This document shows positions 17,177 to 26,201 of a DNA stretch of 40,123 nucleotides, piece by piece. Both the position numbers and the translations under genes were made by a program. The first letter of the stretch is position 1; each line of letters starts with the position of its first letter. Source of the stretch: Pseudomonadota bacterium (GTDB lineage Bacteria; Desulfobacterota; Syntrophobacteria; Syntrophobacterales; Syntrophobacteraceae); assembly GCA_023416335.1 (NCBI GenBank), contig JAEZHY010000153.1:1-40123 (forward strand), read 5' to 3'. The notes under the pieces are model-generated. The model was given only the letters and a program-made list of their open reading frames with translations, searched no databases and was not told the origin of the DNA.

Positions 17177-17776
17177 TCATGCACTGTCCCCGTTGCGCAA
17201 CTCGCTAATCCGCAAATCCAGGTCCTTGAACATTTTTCGGATTCCCACTCCGGTTGGTTCGAAATGGTACGCGTCCTCAGGGCCTATTGAAATCGCGGAC
17301 GCCATACCGAGCGGATCTTCCCGAACCGTGGCCAGAATGAATTTCCATCCGTGCGCTTCTTCCTGGTATCGAATCATCTTCGCTATTTGCTTGTATGTGA
17401 ATTCCATGCTTATTCGGTCGTACCCTTCGGTGATTATCACTGTAGTGACCCTGGACGGGCTGCTTCCGCCGTGTGATTTGCCGAGGCGCTCCGTCACATA
17501 TTGTATCGTACGGCCGATTGCATCCAGTTCGGCGCTGTCGCCGCCCAATGTATAGGGTGCATTGCGCAGCGGCTTCACCTGGTCGAGCGGAGTCCCGTCG
17601 TACAGGAGTTCGTGATCCCTGTCGAACAGCACCAGGGTGAGCAGGGCTTTGCCGGGTGCTTTTCGCTGATGGTCGACAAGCTCATTGAAACCCGCAACCG
17701 CGTCGTTCCACACTACCTCCATCGGTCCGACACGGCTTATTATGAATATCAGTTCCGTAAGGTCCTTTTCCGGCAT
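17177..17776 (-). CDS. VWA-like protein with degenerate MIDAS
   Basis: This 199-residue protein resembles cytoplasmic von Willebrand factor A proteins in which LTEIIFILDRSGSM starts the domain. The fold-level features are kept: the opening strand, NDAVAGFNELVDHQ, LTLVLFDRDHELLYDG, GGDSAELDAIGRTI and RVTTVIITEGYDRIS. The DxSxS metal site reads SRVGP instead, so Ser14, Val16 and Pro18 replace all three ligands, and the later T ligand is also changed. Metal-dependent ligand binding is therefore unlikely. GGAG lies 7 bp before the ATG. No partner gene such as a MoxR ATPase or kinase is nearby. Confidence 0.72.
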   Translation of the reverse strand: MPEKDLTELIFIISRVGPMEVVWNDAVAGFNELVDHQRKAPGKALLTLVLFDRDHELLYDGTPLDQVKPLRNAPYTLGGDSAELDAIGRTIQYVTERLGKSHGGSSPSRVTTVIITEGYDRISMEFTYKQIAKMIRYQEEAHGWKFILATVREDPLGMASAISIGPEDAYHFEPTGVGIRKMFKDLDLRISELRNGDSA

Positions 17777-18036
17777 TTCCTGTCTCCGGGCGCTGGCTGC
17801 GAGTCTTTTCGCACAATGCCATGATGGTTACGTTTGTATGACGATTCAACTTGAGATCGTTTTTCTTTTAATAATAAACATTCGGCTTCAGGAGTGTTGG
17901 CATTCTGCAAAAGAGATAGACGCCCGACATCGTCTGTTGTCCTTGAGATAGAAAAATTCGTTTCGGAATGTTTTCGGGGTGGCGATTCGAATAACCCGCA
18001 ACGGCCGGCAGGCCATTAGACTTCTTGGAGCACAAG

Positions 18037-19893
18037 GTGCCGAAATTCAAGAAAATAGAAGATTACGGGGTGGTCGGAAACCTGGGAACGGTTGCACTGA
18101 TCGGAAAAGATGGATCGATTGACTGGCTCTGCCTGCCTTACATGGACTCCCCGGGTGTATTTGCAGCACTGCTCGATCCTGAAAAAGGCGGTTGCTTTAA
18201 AATAGCTCCGACTGAATATTTTGAATCACATCAGAACTACGTCGGCAATACCAATGTCTTGAATACGACTTTTGACACCAGGTCCGGAAGTGCAATCATC
18301 ACGGATTTCATGCCGCCTGTTGATCGGGAGGAGGCGGAAAGCGGCAGGCGCCTGTTGTACAGAAAAATAACCTGTATTCGAGGACACATAACCCTGGAAG
18401 CATTCTTCGAGCCGGTTTTTCAATTCGGGCTGGCTCCTGCCGATCTGAGTCCGACAGGACACGGCGTTCGGGCAAACCACGGGAGTGAATCCCTATATCT
18501 CCAAACGCCACTTAAACCTTCGATTGACGAGAAAAGTGCCCGCTGCACTCTGACCATGCGCGGGGGAGACGTATACTGGTTTGTCCTTTCTCACGGCGGT
18601 GAAGTGCAGGAAACGCCGGAAGATTGCGATAGCGCACTGCAAAAAGTCATTTGCTTCTGGGCGGATTGGCTGCACGAATCTTCGATTTCGCGGCCTGTGT
18701 TGAAGGGGCCTTGGCACGATCTGGTGATGAGGTCGGTGCTTGTGCTGAAGCTGCTGGCCAACCAAAGGACGGGAGCGGTGATTGCCGCTCCGACGACGTC
18801 ACTTCCCGAGAGCATCGGGGGCGTTCGAAACTGGGACTACCGCTATTCCTGGCTTCGTGATGCATCCTTTACGATTCAGGCATTCGAGCAACTCGGATAC
18901 CTGGATGAAGCCCTGGGGTTTTTTCATTGGCTCAAAAACGTCAGCCTGGCGGATGCCCTCGACAGAGGGACCGGAAACATCAGGATCGCTTATACATTTG
19001 AAGGTAAAGATATCCCGCCGGAAAAACAGCTCACCCATCTCTCCGGATACATGGGATCGAAGCCGGTAAGAATCGGCAATGCTGCCTTCGTACAAAACCA
19101 ACTCGATGTATTCGGCGAAATCGTAAATACCTTCTACATGGCCCAGAGGTTTCAACGGGGGCTTGTAGAAGAATACTGGCATTTCATCAGGAGTATTGCC
19201 GAGCACGTCTGCGATAACTGGCAGCAGAAAGATTCCGGGATCTGGGAATTTCGAACCGAACCGCGACATTTTACCCATTCCAAGTTGATGTGCTGGGTGG
19301 CCCTGGACCGCGCGATCGAGATGGCGCGGCAGCATAACCTGGATGGTTCGCATCTCAAATGGGAAAGGACCCGGCATGATATTCGAAAAGCAATCCTGGA
19401 GAGAGGATTTAATGAGAAGCTGAACAGCTTCGTGCAGTCCTTCGATGGAGCAGCGCTCGACGCAACAGGACTTTTGATACCCACCCTGAACTTTCTCCCG
19501 CCCGACGATCCCAGGGTGACAGGCACCATGGACGCAATCACGAAAGGCCTTTCGGTCAACGGGCTGATTCGACGCTACGATGCCGACGACGGCCTGCCCG
19601 GACAGGAAGGTGTTTTCGTGATGTGCTCTTTCTGGCTGGTGCATGCTCTCACTCTGGCAGGCCGGACCGAACAGGCGCAGCAGGAGTTTCTCAAAGTTCT
19701 GCAGTACCGGAGTCCCCTTGGGCTCTTTTCAGAGGAGATCGATCCGGAAACCGGGACCCAGTTGGGAAATTATCCGCAGGCGCTCAGCCACATCGGGCTC
19801 ATAAATGCGGCACTCTACCTGGGAAAACGGCAGGAGCGGGAAATCCCCGGGCCGGAGTTGATGGGAGACCGGCCGAGCAAAAGTGCGGTTTGA
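18037..19893 (+). CDS. Glycoside hydrolase family 15 (glucoamylase/trehalase-like)
   Basis: This 618-residue GH15 enzyme has the usual two parts: an N-terminal beta-sandwich (IEDYGVVGNLGTVALIGKDGSIDWLCLP) and a C-terminal (alpha/alpha)6 barrel starting near residue 240. Barrel motifs include SIGGVRNWDYRYSWLRDASFT, and GLFSEEIDPETG...YPQALSHIGLINAAL, which carries a catalytic-site glutamate pair. The family hydrolyses alpha-1,4-glucans or trehalose by inversion; the substrate is not decided by sequence alone. The start is taken at GTG 18037 because TTGGAG lies 6 bp upstream; a TTG at 18025 would add four residues. No signal peptide is present, so it is cytoplasmic, consistent with a role in reserve or trehalose turnover. 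Confidence 0.9.
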   Translation: MPKFKKIEDYGVVGNLGTVALIGKDGSIDWLCLPYMDSPGVFAALLDPEKGGCFKIAPTEYFESHQNYVGNTNVLNTTFDTRSGSAIITDFMPPVDREEAESGRRLLYRKITCIRGHITLEAFFEPVFQFGLAPADLSPTGHGVRANHGSESLYLQTPLKPSIDEKSARCTLTMRGGDVYWFVLSHGGEVQETPEDCDSALQKVICFWADWLHESSISRPVLKGPWHDLVMRSVLVLKLLANQRTGAVIAAPTTSLPESIGGVRNWDYRYSWLRDASFTIQAFEQLGYLDEALGFFHWLKNVSLADALDRGTGNIRIAYTFEGKDIPPEKQLTHLSGYMGSKPVRIGNAAFVQNQLDVFGEIVNTFYMAQRFQRGLVEEYWHFIRSIAEHVCDNWQQKDSGIWEFRTEPRHFTHSKLMCWVALDRAIEMARQHNLDGSHLKWERTRHDIRKAILERGFNEKLNSFVQSFDGAALDATGLLIPTLNFLPPDDPRVTGTMDAITKGLSVNGLIRRYDADDGLPGQEGVFVMCSFWLVHALTLAGRTEQAQQEFLKVLQYRSPLGLFSEEIDPETGTQLGNYPQALSHIGLINAALYLGKRQEREIPGPELMGDRPSKSAV

Positions 19894-19934
19894 GCGATAG
19901 TGCCCAATGCTGTTGCGTTAGAGAAATACGCCGC

Positions 19935-19960
19935 TGGTTCAAAGGTCCGCCTTGGGAACC
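19935..19960. repeat. Dispersed hairpin repeat, family A (imperfect copy)
   Basis: This is the GGTTC...AAGG-TCCG-CCTTGGGAACC hairpin with one base missing from the left arm. It lies between the convergent ends of the GH15 gene and the small exported protein, followed by a CCCCGCCCCGG tail as in the other copies. Confidence 0.75.
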
Positions 19961-20055
19961 CCGCCCCGGCAGGCCGGATGGTTTCTTGCACGCGCACCGG
20001 TTGCGGTACGGTTTCCCGAACGTGCCGGAAGTGCTGCCTGGTCGAGCGAACCGGA

Positions 20056-20376
20056 TCAGATCTTTCCGATAGCTTTCAAAGCCTTCAGCACATCCAGGTA
20101 AAACTGAGCGTCTTCGGGTTTGAAAATTGCGTGGTTTCTGTTTGTCTGAAGGTCGCCGCTTTTCAGAATCGTTCCGATATAGCGTCCGCCCAATGTGACG
20201 TGGAACGCATCCTGGTCGACGTTTTTGAGTTTTCCAATCGATTCGCCTTTTTGATCTAGAACCGCCCACTCTCCCTTCTGCAGCCCTGCCTTCAGGGTCA
20301 GATCTTCCGCGAGTGTCGGGAAGGCATAAATCAGAAGAACCAGAAACAGGAAACCGGAAAGAAGTGCTTTCTTCAC
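20056..20376 (-). CDS. Small exported protein of unknown function
   Basis: This 106-residue protein has a clear signal peptide (MKKALLSGFLFLVLLIYAFPTLA, cleavage near residue 23). The mature part is about 83 residues, without cysteines, and looks mostly beta (EWAVLDQKGESIGKLKNVDQDAFHVTLGGRYIGTILK) followed by a C-terminal helix (DAQFYLDVLKALKAIGKI). It is not recognised. It starts 40 bp after phoU on the same strand, so it may belong to the kinase-phoU transcript. Confidence 0.72.
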   Translation of the reverse strand: MKKALLSGFLFLVLLIYAFPTLAEDLTLKAGLQKGEWAVLDQKGESIGKLKNVDQDAFHVTLGGRYIGTILKSGDLQTNRNHAIFKPEDAQFYLDVLKALKAIGKI

Positions 20377-20416
20377 GTCGCCCCTCGTTTCTAATAGGGA
20401 GAAGACCGGCGCTGCA

Positions 20417-21076
20417 CTACTGCTGGCAATGGTGCTTGATATTGACTCCGCGCACTATGAATATAACGCTTTCGGCTATATTTGTCGCCTGGTCTGCCGC
20501 TCGCTCGAGGCAGCGGGCGGCTATGATGGTCTGGACCGACCGCTCCACGGCAGGCGTTTCTGTCGTCATATAGGCAAGCATGTCTTTGAGAATCCTATAA
20601 TTGAGTTCGTCGGCCGTGTCGTCCATCTTGCAGACGTCCATCGCCAGGTCGGCATTCTGATTGACAAAAGAAGCTATCACCGACCGCAGCATGTCTATGG
20701 CCGTATCGGCGAGTTCTCCGATCGCGTTGTTCGGCGGAAGAGGCGGCCTGTTGTTGAGAAACGATGCCCTCTGCGCAATGTTGACCGCCTGGTCGGCAAT
20801 GCGCTCCAGATCGACCGCGATCCTCATGCTTCCTATTATGAAGCGCAGGTCACGTGCCATGGGCTGGTCCAGGGCAAGAAGTCTCAAAGAGTGCCGATCC
20901 ACTTCCACTTCCAGGAGATTGATCTCATGATCGCCCTTGACTACCTCCTGGACAAGGTCGTTGTCCCGCTCCACCAGAGCTTTTACCGATTTTTCCAGGG
21001 CTTTCTCCGTTAGAGTTGCCATCTGAAGGATTATCATCTTGAGCTGTTCGAGGTCGGTGTGAAATCGGTTTTCCAT
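20417..21076 (-). CDS. phoU: Phosphate signalling regulator PhoU
   Basis: This 219-residue all-helical protein has two PhoU three-helix domains, each with the acidic metal-binding pattern: VKALVERDNDLVQEVVKGDHEINLLEVEVD and the second copy SFVNQNADLAMDVCKMDDTADELNYRILKDM. The conserved RDLRFIIGSMRIAVDLERIADQAVNIA segment lies between them. PhoU connects the Pst phosphate transporter to the PhoR kinase. The ATG at 21076 has AGGAG 9 bp upstream; an upstream in-frame ATG lacks one. It follows a PhoR-like kinase by 112 bp; no pst genes or phoB are in the window. Confidence 0.95.
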   Translation of the reverse strand: MENRFHTDLEQLKMIILQMATLTEKALEKSVKALVERDNDLVQEVVKGDHEINLLEVEVDRHSLRLLALDQPMARDLRFIIGSMRIAVDLERIADQAVNIAQRASFLNNRPPLPPNNAIGELADTAIDMLRSVIASFVNQNADLAMDVCKMDDTADELNYRILKDMLAYMTTETPAVERSVQTIIAARCLERAADQATNIAESVIFIVRGVNIKHHCQQ

Positions 21077-21188
21077 GAACGGGAACTCCTGGTGCGGCTT
21101 AAATGTTAATAATGGCAAAAACGAAATCTTGGAGGAAGATTATAGAATTCATCTCGGCAAGCAGGCAATCTAATTTCACTCTCCCGGA

Positions 21189-23027
21189 TCAATGAAGAAC
21201 GATCGGCGCACTTTCAAATTCGGACGGTTTTCTTTCCCGGGCGGCATGCATCGAGAAAAAGAAGGTTGCTCCGTCTTTTCGGTTCGTGCCGGGGCTCTGG
21301 ACCCAGATGGCCCCGCCATGGTTCCGGACGATGTGTTTTGCTATCGCCAGCCCCAGTCCCGAACTGGCATGCTGGTCGGTAACCGGTTTGCCGGCTCTGT
21401 AGAATCTCTCGAAAATACGGTCCCGCCTGTTTCGGGGTATCCCGGGGCCCTCGTCCTGGACTTGAAAGGTGACCAGTTCGCCCTCGACGGAATGTCCGAT
21501 CGTCAACGTCCCACCTTCCGGGCTGTATTTGATTCCGTTTCGGAGAAGGTTCCGAAAGACCTGCACGAGTTGCTCGAAACTGGCTGCCACCTCGATGCCG
21601 CTTTCCGGCAGGTTGCTTTCCAGATTGACGTTCTTTTCAACCGCAGCTGCAAGGCAGTCGTCCCAGGCCGCGGCGAGGGCCCCGGCAGGATTTGCGTGGA
21701 GCGATTGAAACTGCATCGGGCTGGAATCCAGGGAAGCGAGCTGCAGGAGGTCGCGAACGATCCCCAGCAGATGTTCGGTTTCCCTGATGCTGGAAGTCAG
21801 AGATGCCCTGGCTTTCTCGTCGAGTTGCGTATTCCCGGAGATGACTTTCTGAATATGGGTTTTTACCGAGACGAGCGGGGCGTTCAGCTCCCGGGATACG
21901 TTGGCCACGAAGTCCTGCCGCACTTTCTCGAGCCTCTTGATCTTGCTGATGTCGTGAAAAACGACTACGGCTCCGAACCCTTTGGGACTGACGCTCAGTT
22001 TTACGATATTTACATTGAAGAATCGATCCGGCGCAAGCTGAACCTCCAGGGCGGTTGCCGCATCGAAGCCGGGGGTCCCGACCAGAATGCGCTCGCATGC
22101 TTCCTGCAATTCGAGACTTCTCACAACTTCCAGCGGCTTCTTGCCGAGACATTTCTCACGCGGGGCCGAAAACTCGCTGAATGCCCGGTTGACTTCGATA
22201 ATGTTGCCTCTGGGGTTCAGCACCATGACCCCCTCGTTCATCCCATCGAAGACCGCCTGAAGGTGCTGCTCCCGGCTGTGGATTTTGTCGATTCGGCTGC
22301 TTATGTTATCAGCCATCCTGTTGATTGCCAGCGCCAGCGGATAGAGTTCCTGGTCCCTGCCGGGAATACGCCGCTTGAAATCGCCCGCTCCGATTGCCTT
22401 GACGGCTTGCGCCATTTCAGAAACAGGGATGCGCAGCCTGCGGATCAGCGCCCAGCTTAGAAACAGGGTGGCGACGAAGATGATCGCGAGCAGGAACAGG
22501 AAGCCCCTGGTCACATTGTCCAGCAGGCCCTTAACCGGGCTGAACGGGGAAGCGATCCTGAGAACCCCGGCGGGAAGCGGGCTCTTGGGGGTAATCTTTT
22601 TGGCTATGAAAATATGTTCCTGTTGGCTGAGTTTGCTTGTTCGGATACAAATCCCGATGTCCCGGTCCATGGCCTGAAGGAATTCGGGGCGGCCGGCCAG
22701 GTTTTCGAATTTCTGGGCTTCCTCCGGAGTGAGCTCCGAGTCGGCAAGCACCCTGCCTGCTGTGGAGGCGTAAGTGACGCGCAACCTGAGTTGCCTGCCA
22801 ACCTGGTTGATCCATTCGTTGAAAGCGGCCAAACTCTCGAACGATTTCTCGTCCGTAACCAGCCAGGCAATGTGCTCCAACCGTTGAACGGCTTCCTGCC
22901 TTGCTTCGGCCAGGATTTCACTCTTGAAGTCTCGGTGATAGAACCAGAACGGCACAAGGATGCCAAGAAGCAAAAGCAGCCAGAGGGAAATAAGGAGACG
23001 CTTTTTCAGTGAAATTGCATCGTGCAT
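21189..23027 (-). CDS. PhoR-like membrane histidine kinase lacking the phospho-accepting histidine
   Basis: This 612-residue sensor kinase has the PhoR layout: membrane helix 1 at 11-30, a periplasmic sensor of about 145 residues, helix 2 at 175-197, HAMP at about 195-245, PAS at about 252-362, HisKA at about 368-435 and HATPase from about 475. The ATPase boxes are intact: N box NLLRN (493-497), G1 DEGPG (525-529), F box FERFYR and G2 GLGLA (557-561). The H box reads FVANVSRELNAPL, so residue 379 is Arg (codon CGG at 21893-21891) where the family has the phosphorylated His. It cannot autophosphorylate there; it may act as a regulator of another kinase, or the change may be a mutation or sequencing error. 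phoU lies 112 bp downstream. Confidence 0.88.
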   Translation of the reverse strand: MHDAISLKKRLLISLWLLLLLGILVPFWFYHRDFKSEILAEARQEAVQRLEHIAWLVTDEKSFESLAAFNEWINQVGRQLRLRVTYASTAGRVLADSELTPEEAQKFENLAGRPEFLQAMDRDIGICIRTSKLSQQEHIFIAKKITPKSPLPAGVLRIASPFSPVKGLLDNVTRGFLFLLAIIFVATLFLSWALIRRLRIPVSEMAQAVKAIGAGDFKRRIPGRDQELYPLALAINRMADNISSRIDKIHSREQHLQAVFDGMNEGVMVLNPRGNIIEVNRAFSEFSAPREKCLGKKPLEVVRSLELQEACERILVGTPGFDAATALEVQLAPDRFFNVNIVKLSVSPKGFGAVVVFHDISKIKRLEKVRQDFVANVSRELNAPLVSVKTHIQKVISGNTQLDEKARASLTSSIRETEHLLGIVRDLLQLASLDSSPMQFQSLHANPAGALAAAWDDCLAAAVEKNVNLESNLPESGIEVAASFEQLVQVFRNLLRNGIKYSPEGGTLTIGHSVEGELVTFQVQDEGPGIPRNRRDRIFERFYRAGKPVTDQHASSGLGLAIAKHIVRNHGGAIWVQSPGTNRKDGATFFFSMHAARERKPSEFESAPIVLH

Positions 23028-23298
23028 AAAATGTCTCTCCGGCGCGGACGGTGAGCGGGTGAACGGGTTGCGAAGCGATTTTGATTCTAATCACAAGAAA
23101 TACGCAGATTCAACATAAATCTAAATAAACACTGAAGGAAAGTGAAAACAGCCGGATTTCCGTGCTTAACTTGGGGGAATCAAATTTGATGTACATTGGG
23201 GTCCGATTCTGGTATCTAGGAGCCCGAAAAATTGGAGCCGTCAGGAGAAAAACGAAGTATATGCCGTCTTTACGGCCGGAGAATAAGGAGGGTTATTA

Positions 23299-23589
23299 AT
23301 GATTGCGCAAATTATGAGGATTTTTCTCTCGGTGCTTCTTTTCGCGTTTCTTTCAGCGGCAACACTTGGGAATGCAGCTTTAGCGGCAGGGCAGGAAGAG
23401 ACCATAGTCGGTACGGTGGTCAAGTCCGGCAAAGGTTTTGTCATCGAGGCCGATGAAGGGGACTACATCGTCAAGGGTAAGGACCTCACCAAACTTGTGG
23501 GTAAGCTGGTAGAGGTAACCGGAGTCATAACGGAATCCGAGAAGGGCGATACCATCGAAGTCAAATCCGCGGAAGAAATCCAGGAGTAA
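23299..23589 (+). CDS. Small exported OB-fold-like protein
   Basis: This 96-residue protein has a signal peptide (about residues 1-30, ending near AALAAG) and a mature domain of about 65 residues. The mature part, TIVGTVVKSGKGFVIEADEGDYIVKG followed by GKLVEVTGVITESEKGDTIEV, looks like a five-strand OB-type barrel of the kind found in small exported stress or nucleic-acid/oligosaccharide-binding proteins. The family is not named. AAGGAGG lies about 8 bp before the ATG. A rho-independent terminator follows 52 bp after the stop, so it is probably a single-gene transcript. A weak promoter (TTGATG 23186, TGGTAT 23210) may lie upstream. Confidence 0.78.
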   Translation: MIAQIMRIFLSVLLFAFLSAATLGNAALAAGQEETIVGTVVKSGKGFVIEADEGDYIVKGKDLTKLVGKLVEVTGVITESEKGDTIEVKSAEEIQE

Positions 23590-23641
23590 CCTGTTCGTTT
23601 ATTCTCCGCATGCTGCAACCAAAATGTGATATCAGATCATC

Positions 23642-23668
23642 AACCCCGGCAAACAACCGGGGTTTTTT
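23642..23668 (+). terminator. Rho-independent terminator
   Basis: AACCCCGG (23642-23649) pairs with CCGGGGTT (23657-23664) around a 7-nt loop and runs into a T tract. It ends the transcript of the small exported protein. Confidence 0.88.
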
Positions 23669-23703
23669 ATTTCTGTGCGAATATAATCAAAGACAAACAG
23701 AAG

Positions 23704-24350
23704 CTTCGTAGGGTGGGCCCCGGCAGGCCGGATAGGTCGTAGGCGCCTTAGGGGCCAGCGGCGCCACACCACCCCATTGAGAGAGGGCACCTAGCGGAAA
23801 GGGCCGTAGGACGGGTGGGAGCGGAGCGGGAACCCATCGGTTTTTGAGGCTCGTTCCCTTCTCAGCCGCCGGGAAGCTCAGGGGCAATCGAATACGACTC
23901 CTTTTTCCGTATGACAATTTTCCCGTGTTTCCATGCCTTGACTTATGCCTCTCCGGCCAATCATTCCCGGGCGTTCCGAAAAACGATGGGTTGTCACACA
24001 TCCTACGCCTCGAAATCATCGCGGCAGCTTCGAATGATCGGCAAAGCCTGCTTCGTCATTCCGATGGAAATCGGAATCCAGGCTTTTAGGGCAGATCAAT
24101 TGTGAATTTAAGACCTTAAAAACTCTGGATCCCGGCTCAAAAGCACTGCACTGGGATGACGGGATTGGGGGCTCCGTTGTAAAATGCCTGGGAAGCGGAA
24201 ATGCGCGGGTCCGTCTTCATTTGGGCAACAGCCCCGGAACCTTGGGAACCATCGAGGGATAAGGGTGCATGAATTGTTGATTCTTGTACGGCGTCTCTCT
24301 TAGGAGGATGGGTGGGAGCGAAGCGGGAATCCAGGATGCCCTCACCGACT
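23704..24350. repeat. Repeat-filled gap without genes
   Basis: This gap holds only repeat debris. A half copy of the GTAGGGTGGGC REP-like unit lies at 23708-23718. A GGGTGGGAGCGGAGCGGGAA segment at 23813-23832, with the following AACCCATCGGTTTTTG, recurs in part at 28031-28053 and 24308-24328. At 24055-24085 and 24124-24163 lie two oppositely oriented units of the kind TCATTCC...GGAATCCAG and CTGGATCCC...GGGATGACGGG, a common dispersed element. No open frame shows protein-like features. Confidence 0.65.
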
Positions 24351-24354
24351 GTAG

Positions 24355-25149
24355 TTATTTCTGAACAGACCTGCGCCCCTCTTCAAGGCTTTCCGACCGG
24401 TGCTTCTCCAGCTCATAAAGCTTTGCGTGTTTAAGGAAAGTCCCGAGGGCTTTGGTGAGCGAAATGACAAATCCATCGAACCCGGCAAGAAACCCGCGCC
24501 TCAGGAAGTAGTTTCTTATAAACATCCAGATGGAATGCAAAACGGCGCCCGTCGGGCTGCCGCGCTTTCCACGGGAGAGCAGGGTTTCGGCAAGTTGGCC
24601 AGAATAGAGGTTCAGCCGTTCGAACATTTCCGCATAGGACCTGTAGCTGAAATGCTCGATCACGCAGGGCAGCTTTACACTTTCGCCGCAGGTAACCCAT
24701 TTTTCGTGTGTGAGTCCTTCGTAGCGGCCTTTGCTTTTCCTCACCAGGCGGATAACGTCGTCGGGCCACCAGTCGGCGCACCGAATCCATTTGCCGTGAA
24801 AAAAGTTCTTTCTCCTGAACGAGTACGCATCCGCCTCCCCGCTGCCCGACAGGATCTTCTCTATCTCCTGAGCCGTCTCGGCCGGAATTCGCTCATCGGC
24901 GTCGATCATGAGCACCCAGTCGTGTGTGCACTTGTCCAGGGTGCTGTTCTTCTGGGGGCCGTAGCCTTTCCACTCCTCCACGAACCACCTTGCCCCGAAC
25001 TCACCGGCAATTTCCTCTGTGCGGTCCGTGCTGCCGCTGTCCACGATGACGATCTCATCGGCGAAAGAAACGCTTCGGAGACAGTCCGGAAGGTCCTCCT
25101 CCTCGTTCCTGGTGATAATCGAGACGGAAAGAGAGTTCCTGCTATTCAT
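24355..25149 (-). CDS. Family 2 glycosyltransferase (WaaE/KdtX-like)
   Basis: This 264-residue GT-A fold enzyme starts with SVSIITRNEEEDLPDCLRSVSFADEIVIVDSGSTDRT, carries the metal-binding DADER motif and continues with the EKW/FFHGKWIRCADWWPDDVIRLVRK stretch seen in lipopolysaccharide-core glucosyltransferases of the WaaE/KdtX type. A C-terminal segment (about 200-245) is hydrophobic and basic and may touch the membrane. It most likely adds a sugar to lipid A-core or a similar glycolipid at the inner membrane. The start overlaps the stop of the upstream ttuA-like gene as ATGA, so the two are coupled even though their functions are unrelated. Confidence 0.85.
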   Translation of the reverse strand: MNSRNSLSVSIITRNEEEDLPDCLRSVSFADEIVIVDSGSTDRTEEIAGEFGARWFVEEWKGYGPQKNSTLDKCTHDWVLMIDADERIPAETAQEIEKILSGSGEADAYSFRRKNFFHGKWIRCADWWPDDVIRLVRKSKGRYEGLTHEKWVTCGESVKLPCVIEHFSYRSYAEMFERLNLYSGQLAETLLSRGKRGSPTGAVLHSIWMFIRNYFLRRGFLAGFDGFVISLTKALGTFLKHAKLYELEKHRSESLEEGRRSVQK

Positions 25150-26081
25150 GGCCGCTCTTCCAGCTTGTCCGCCAACTGGGCTTTTATGGCGCAGACGCTG
25201 CACGTTTCCAAGTAGGCGGGAGAGCCGCATGTGCCGCAGAGCCTGATCTCGTCTCCATTGAAATCCGGCTTCTGCCGTTTCCTCAGGTAGTTGTAGTAGA
25301 AATCCCTTTTGGTGCCCGGCATTTTGGTTTCCAGGACATCGAGCGCATCTTTCACTATATGGCTTGTGGCCCCCCTTGAAAGCGGACAGGCCGCGGAATG
25401 AGGCCGGATGGACGCGAAGCGGCAGTAAGCCCGGATTTCGTGCGATTCCAGGCGGTATAATGGTTTAGCCTTGGCGGGCATCAACGGATGAATCGAAGGG
25501 AGGAAGGGGTACTGCTTATCCATAAACTGGGTGCGGTGCCGCAGAATGTTTCCCAGCAGGCGCCCCGCCTCATCGTCCAGGTTGTGGCCGGAAACGAGCA
25601 CCGGGTAGCCTTCGCGAACGGTGAGCCGGTTGAGCATCTGGCGCTTGATCGTTCCGCACAGGGAGCAGATGGAACGGCGGCTGCGGCACTGAATTTCCGG
25701 GATGGTCCAGCCGAAGAGTTCTTTCAGGGAATATCGGGACCAGGCGAGGCCTCGCGATGAAGCGAATTCCGTCACCGCATCGACGGACTCCTGAGAAAAA
25801 CTTTCGATTCCCAGATCGACATGGAGTCCCTTTGTCCTGTATCCCAACCTGTTCAGAATATCCCAGATGGTGAGGGAATCCTTCCCGCCCGAAACCGCAA
25901 CCAGGATGTCCGTTTCCATGGAGATGCCGAACTTCTTCATGGCCCGCTTCACGGCAGTCTCGCAGAATTGAATAAAACAGTCGGGGCAGAAAAGCGTGTT
26001 ATGGCTCGGGAGCCTGATTTCTCCGCGGGCTTTGCACTTTTTGCATTTCGCCCCCGGGGGAAGGGGTCTTTCACCGTTCAT
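25146..26081 (-). CDS. TtuA/Ncs6-type tRNA 2-thiolation enzyme
   Basis: This 311-residue PP-loop ATP pyrophosphatase is of the TtuA/NcsA/Ctu1 group, which thiolates uridine in tRNA after adenylation. An N-terminal zinc ribbon has Cys13, Cys16, Cys32 and Cys35. The PP-loop is SGGKDS (64-69). Cys139, Cys142 and Cys232 are placed like the three ligands of the catalytic [4Fe-4S] cluster in TtuA. A C-terminal zinc ribbon has Cys282, Cys285, Cys294 and Cys297, which separates it from TtcA. The sulfur donor (TtuB-like) is not in the window. Whether the target is U54 or the wobble uridine cannot be told from sequence. Confidence 0.88.
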   Translation of the reverse strand: MNGERPLPPGAKCKKCKARGEIRLPSHNTLFCPDCFIQFCETAVKRAMKKFGISMETDILVAVSGGKDSLTIWDILNRLGYRTKGLHVDLGIESFSQESVDAVTEFASSRGLAWSRYSLKELFGWTIPEIQCRSRRSICSLCGTIKRQMLNRLTVREGYPVLVSGHNLDDEAGRLLGNILRHRTQFMDKQYPFLPSIHPLMPAKAKPLYRLESHEIRAYCRFASIRPHSAACPLSRGATSHIVKDALDVLETKMPGTKRDFYYNYLRKRQKPDFNGDEIRLCGTCGSPAYLETCSVCAIKAQLADKLEERP

Positions 26082-26201
26082 GCGGTTAGCTTTCTTTTCA
26101 GGTTGTTACTCTGTGGAACGCTTTGAAAAAATTGATCGTATTCCATTTTTGAAAATGAGGCTATACTGATTTGCTTAATCCCCGACATCGCGGAGACGAA
26201 A

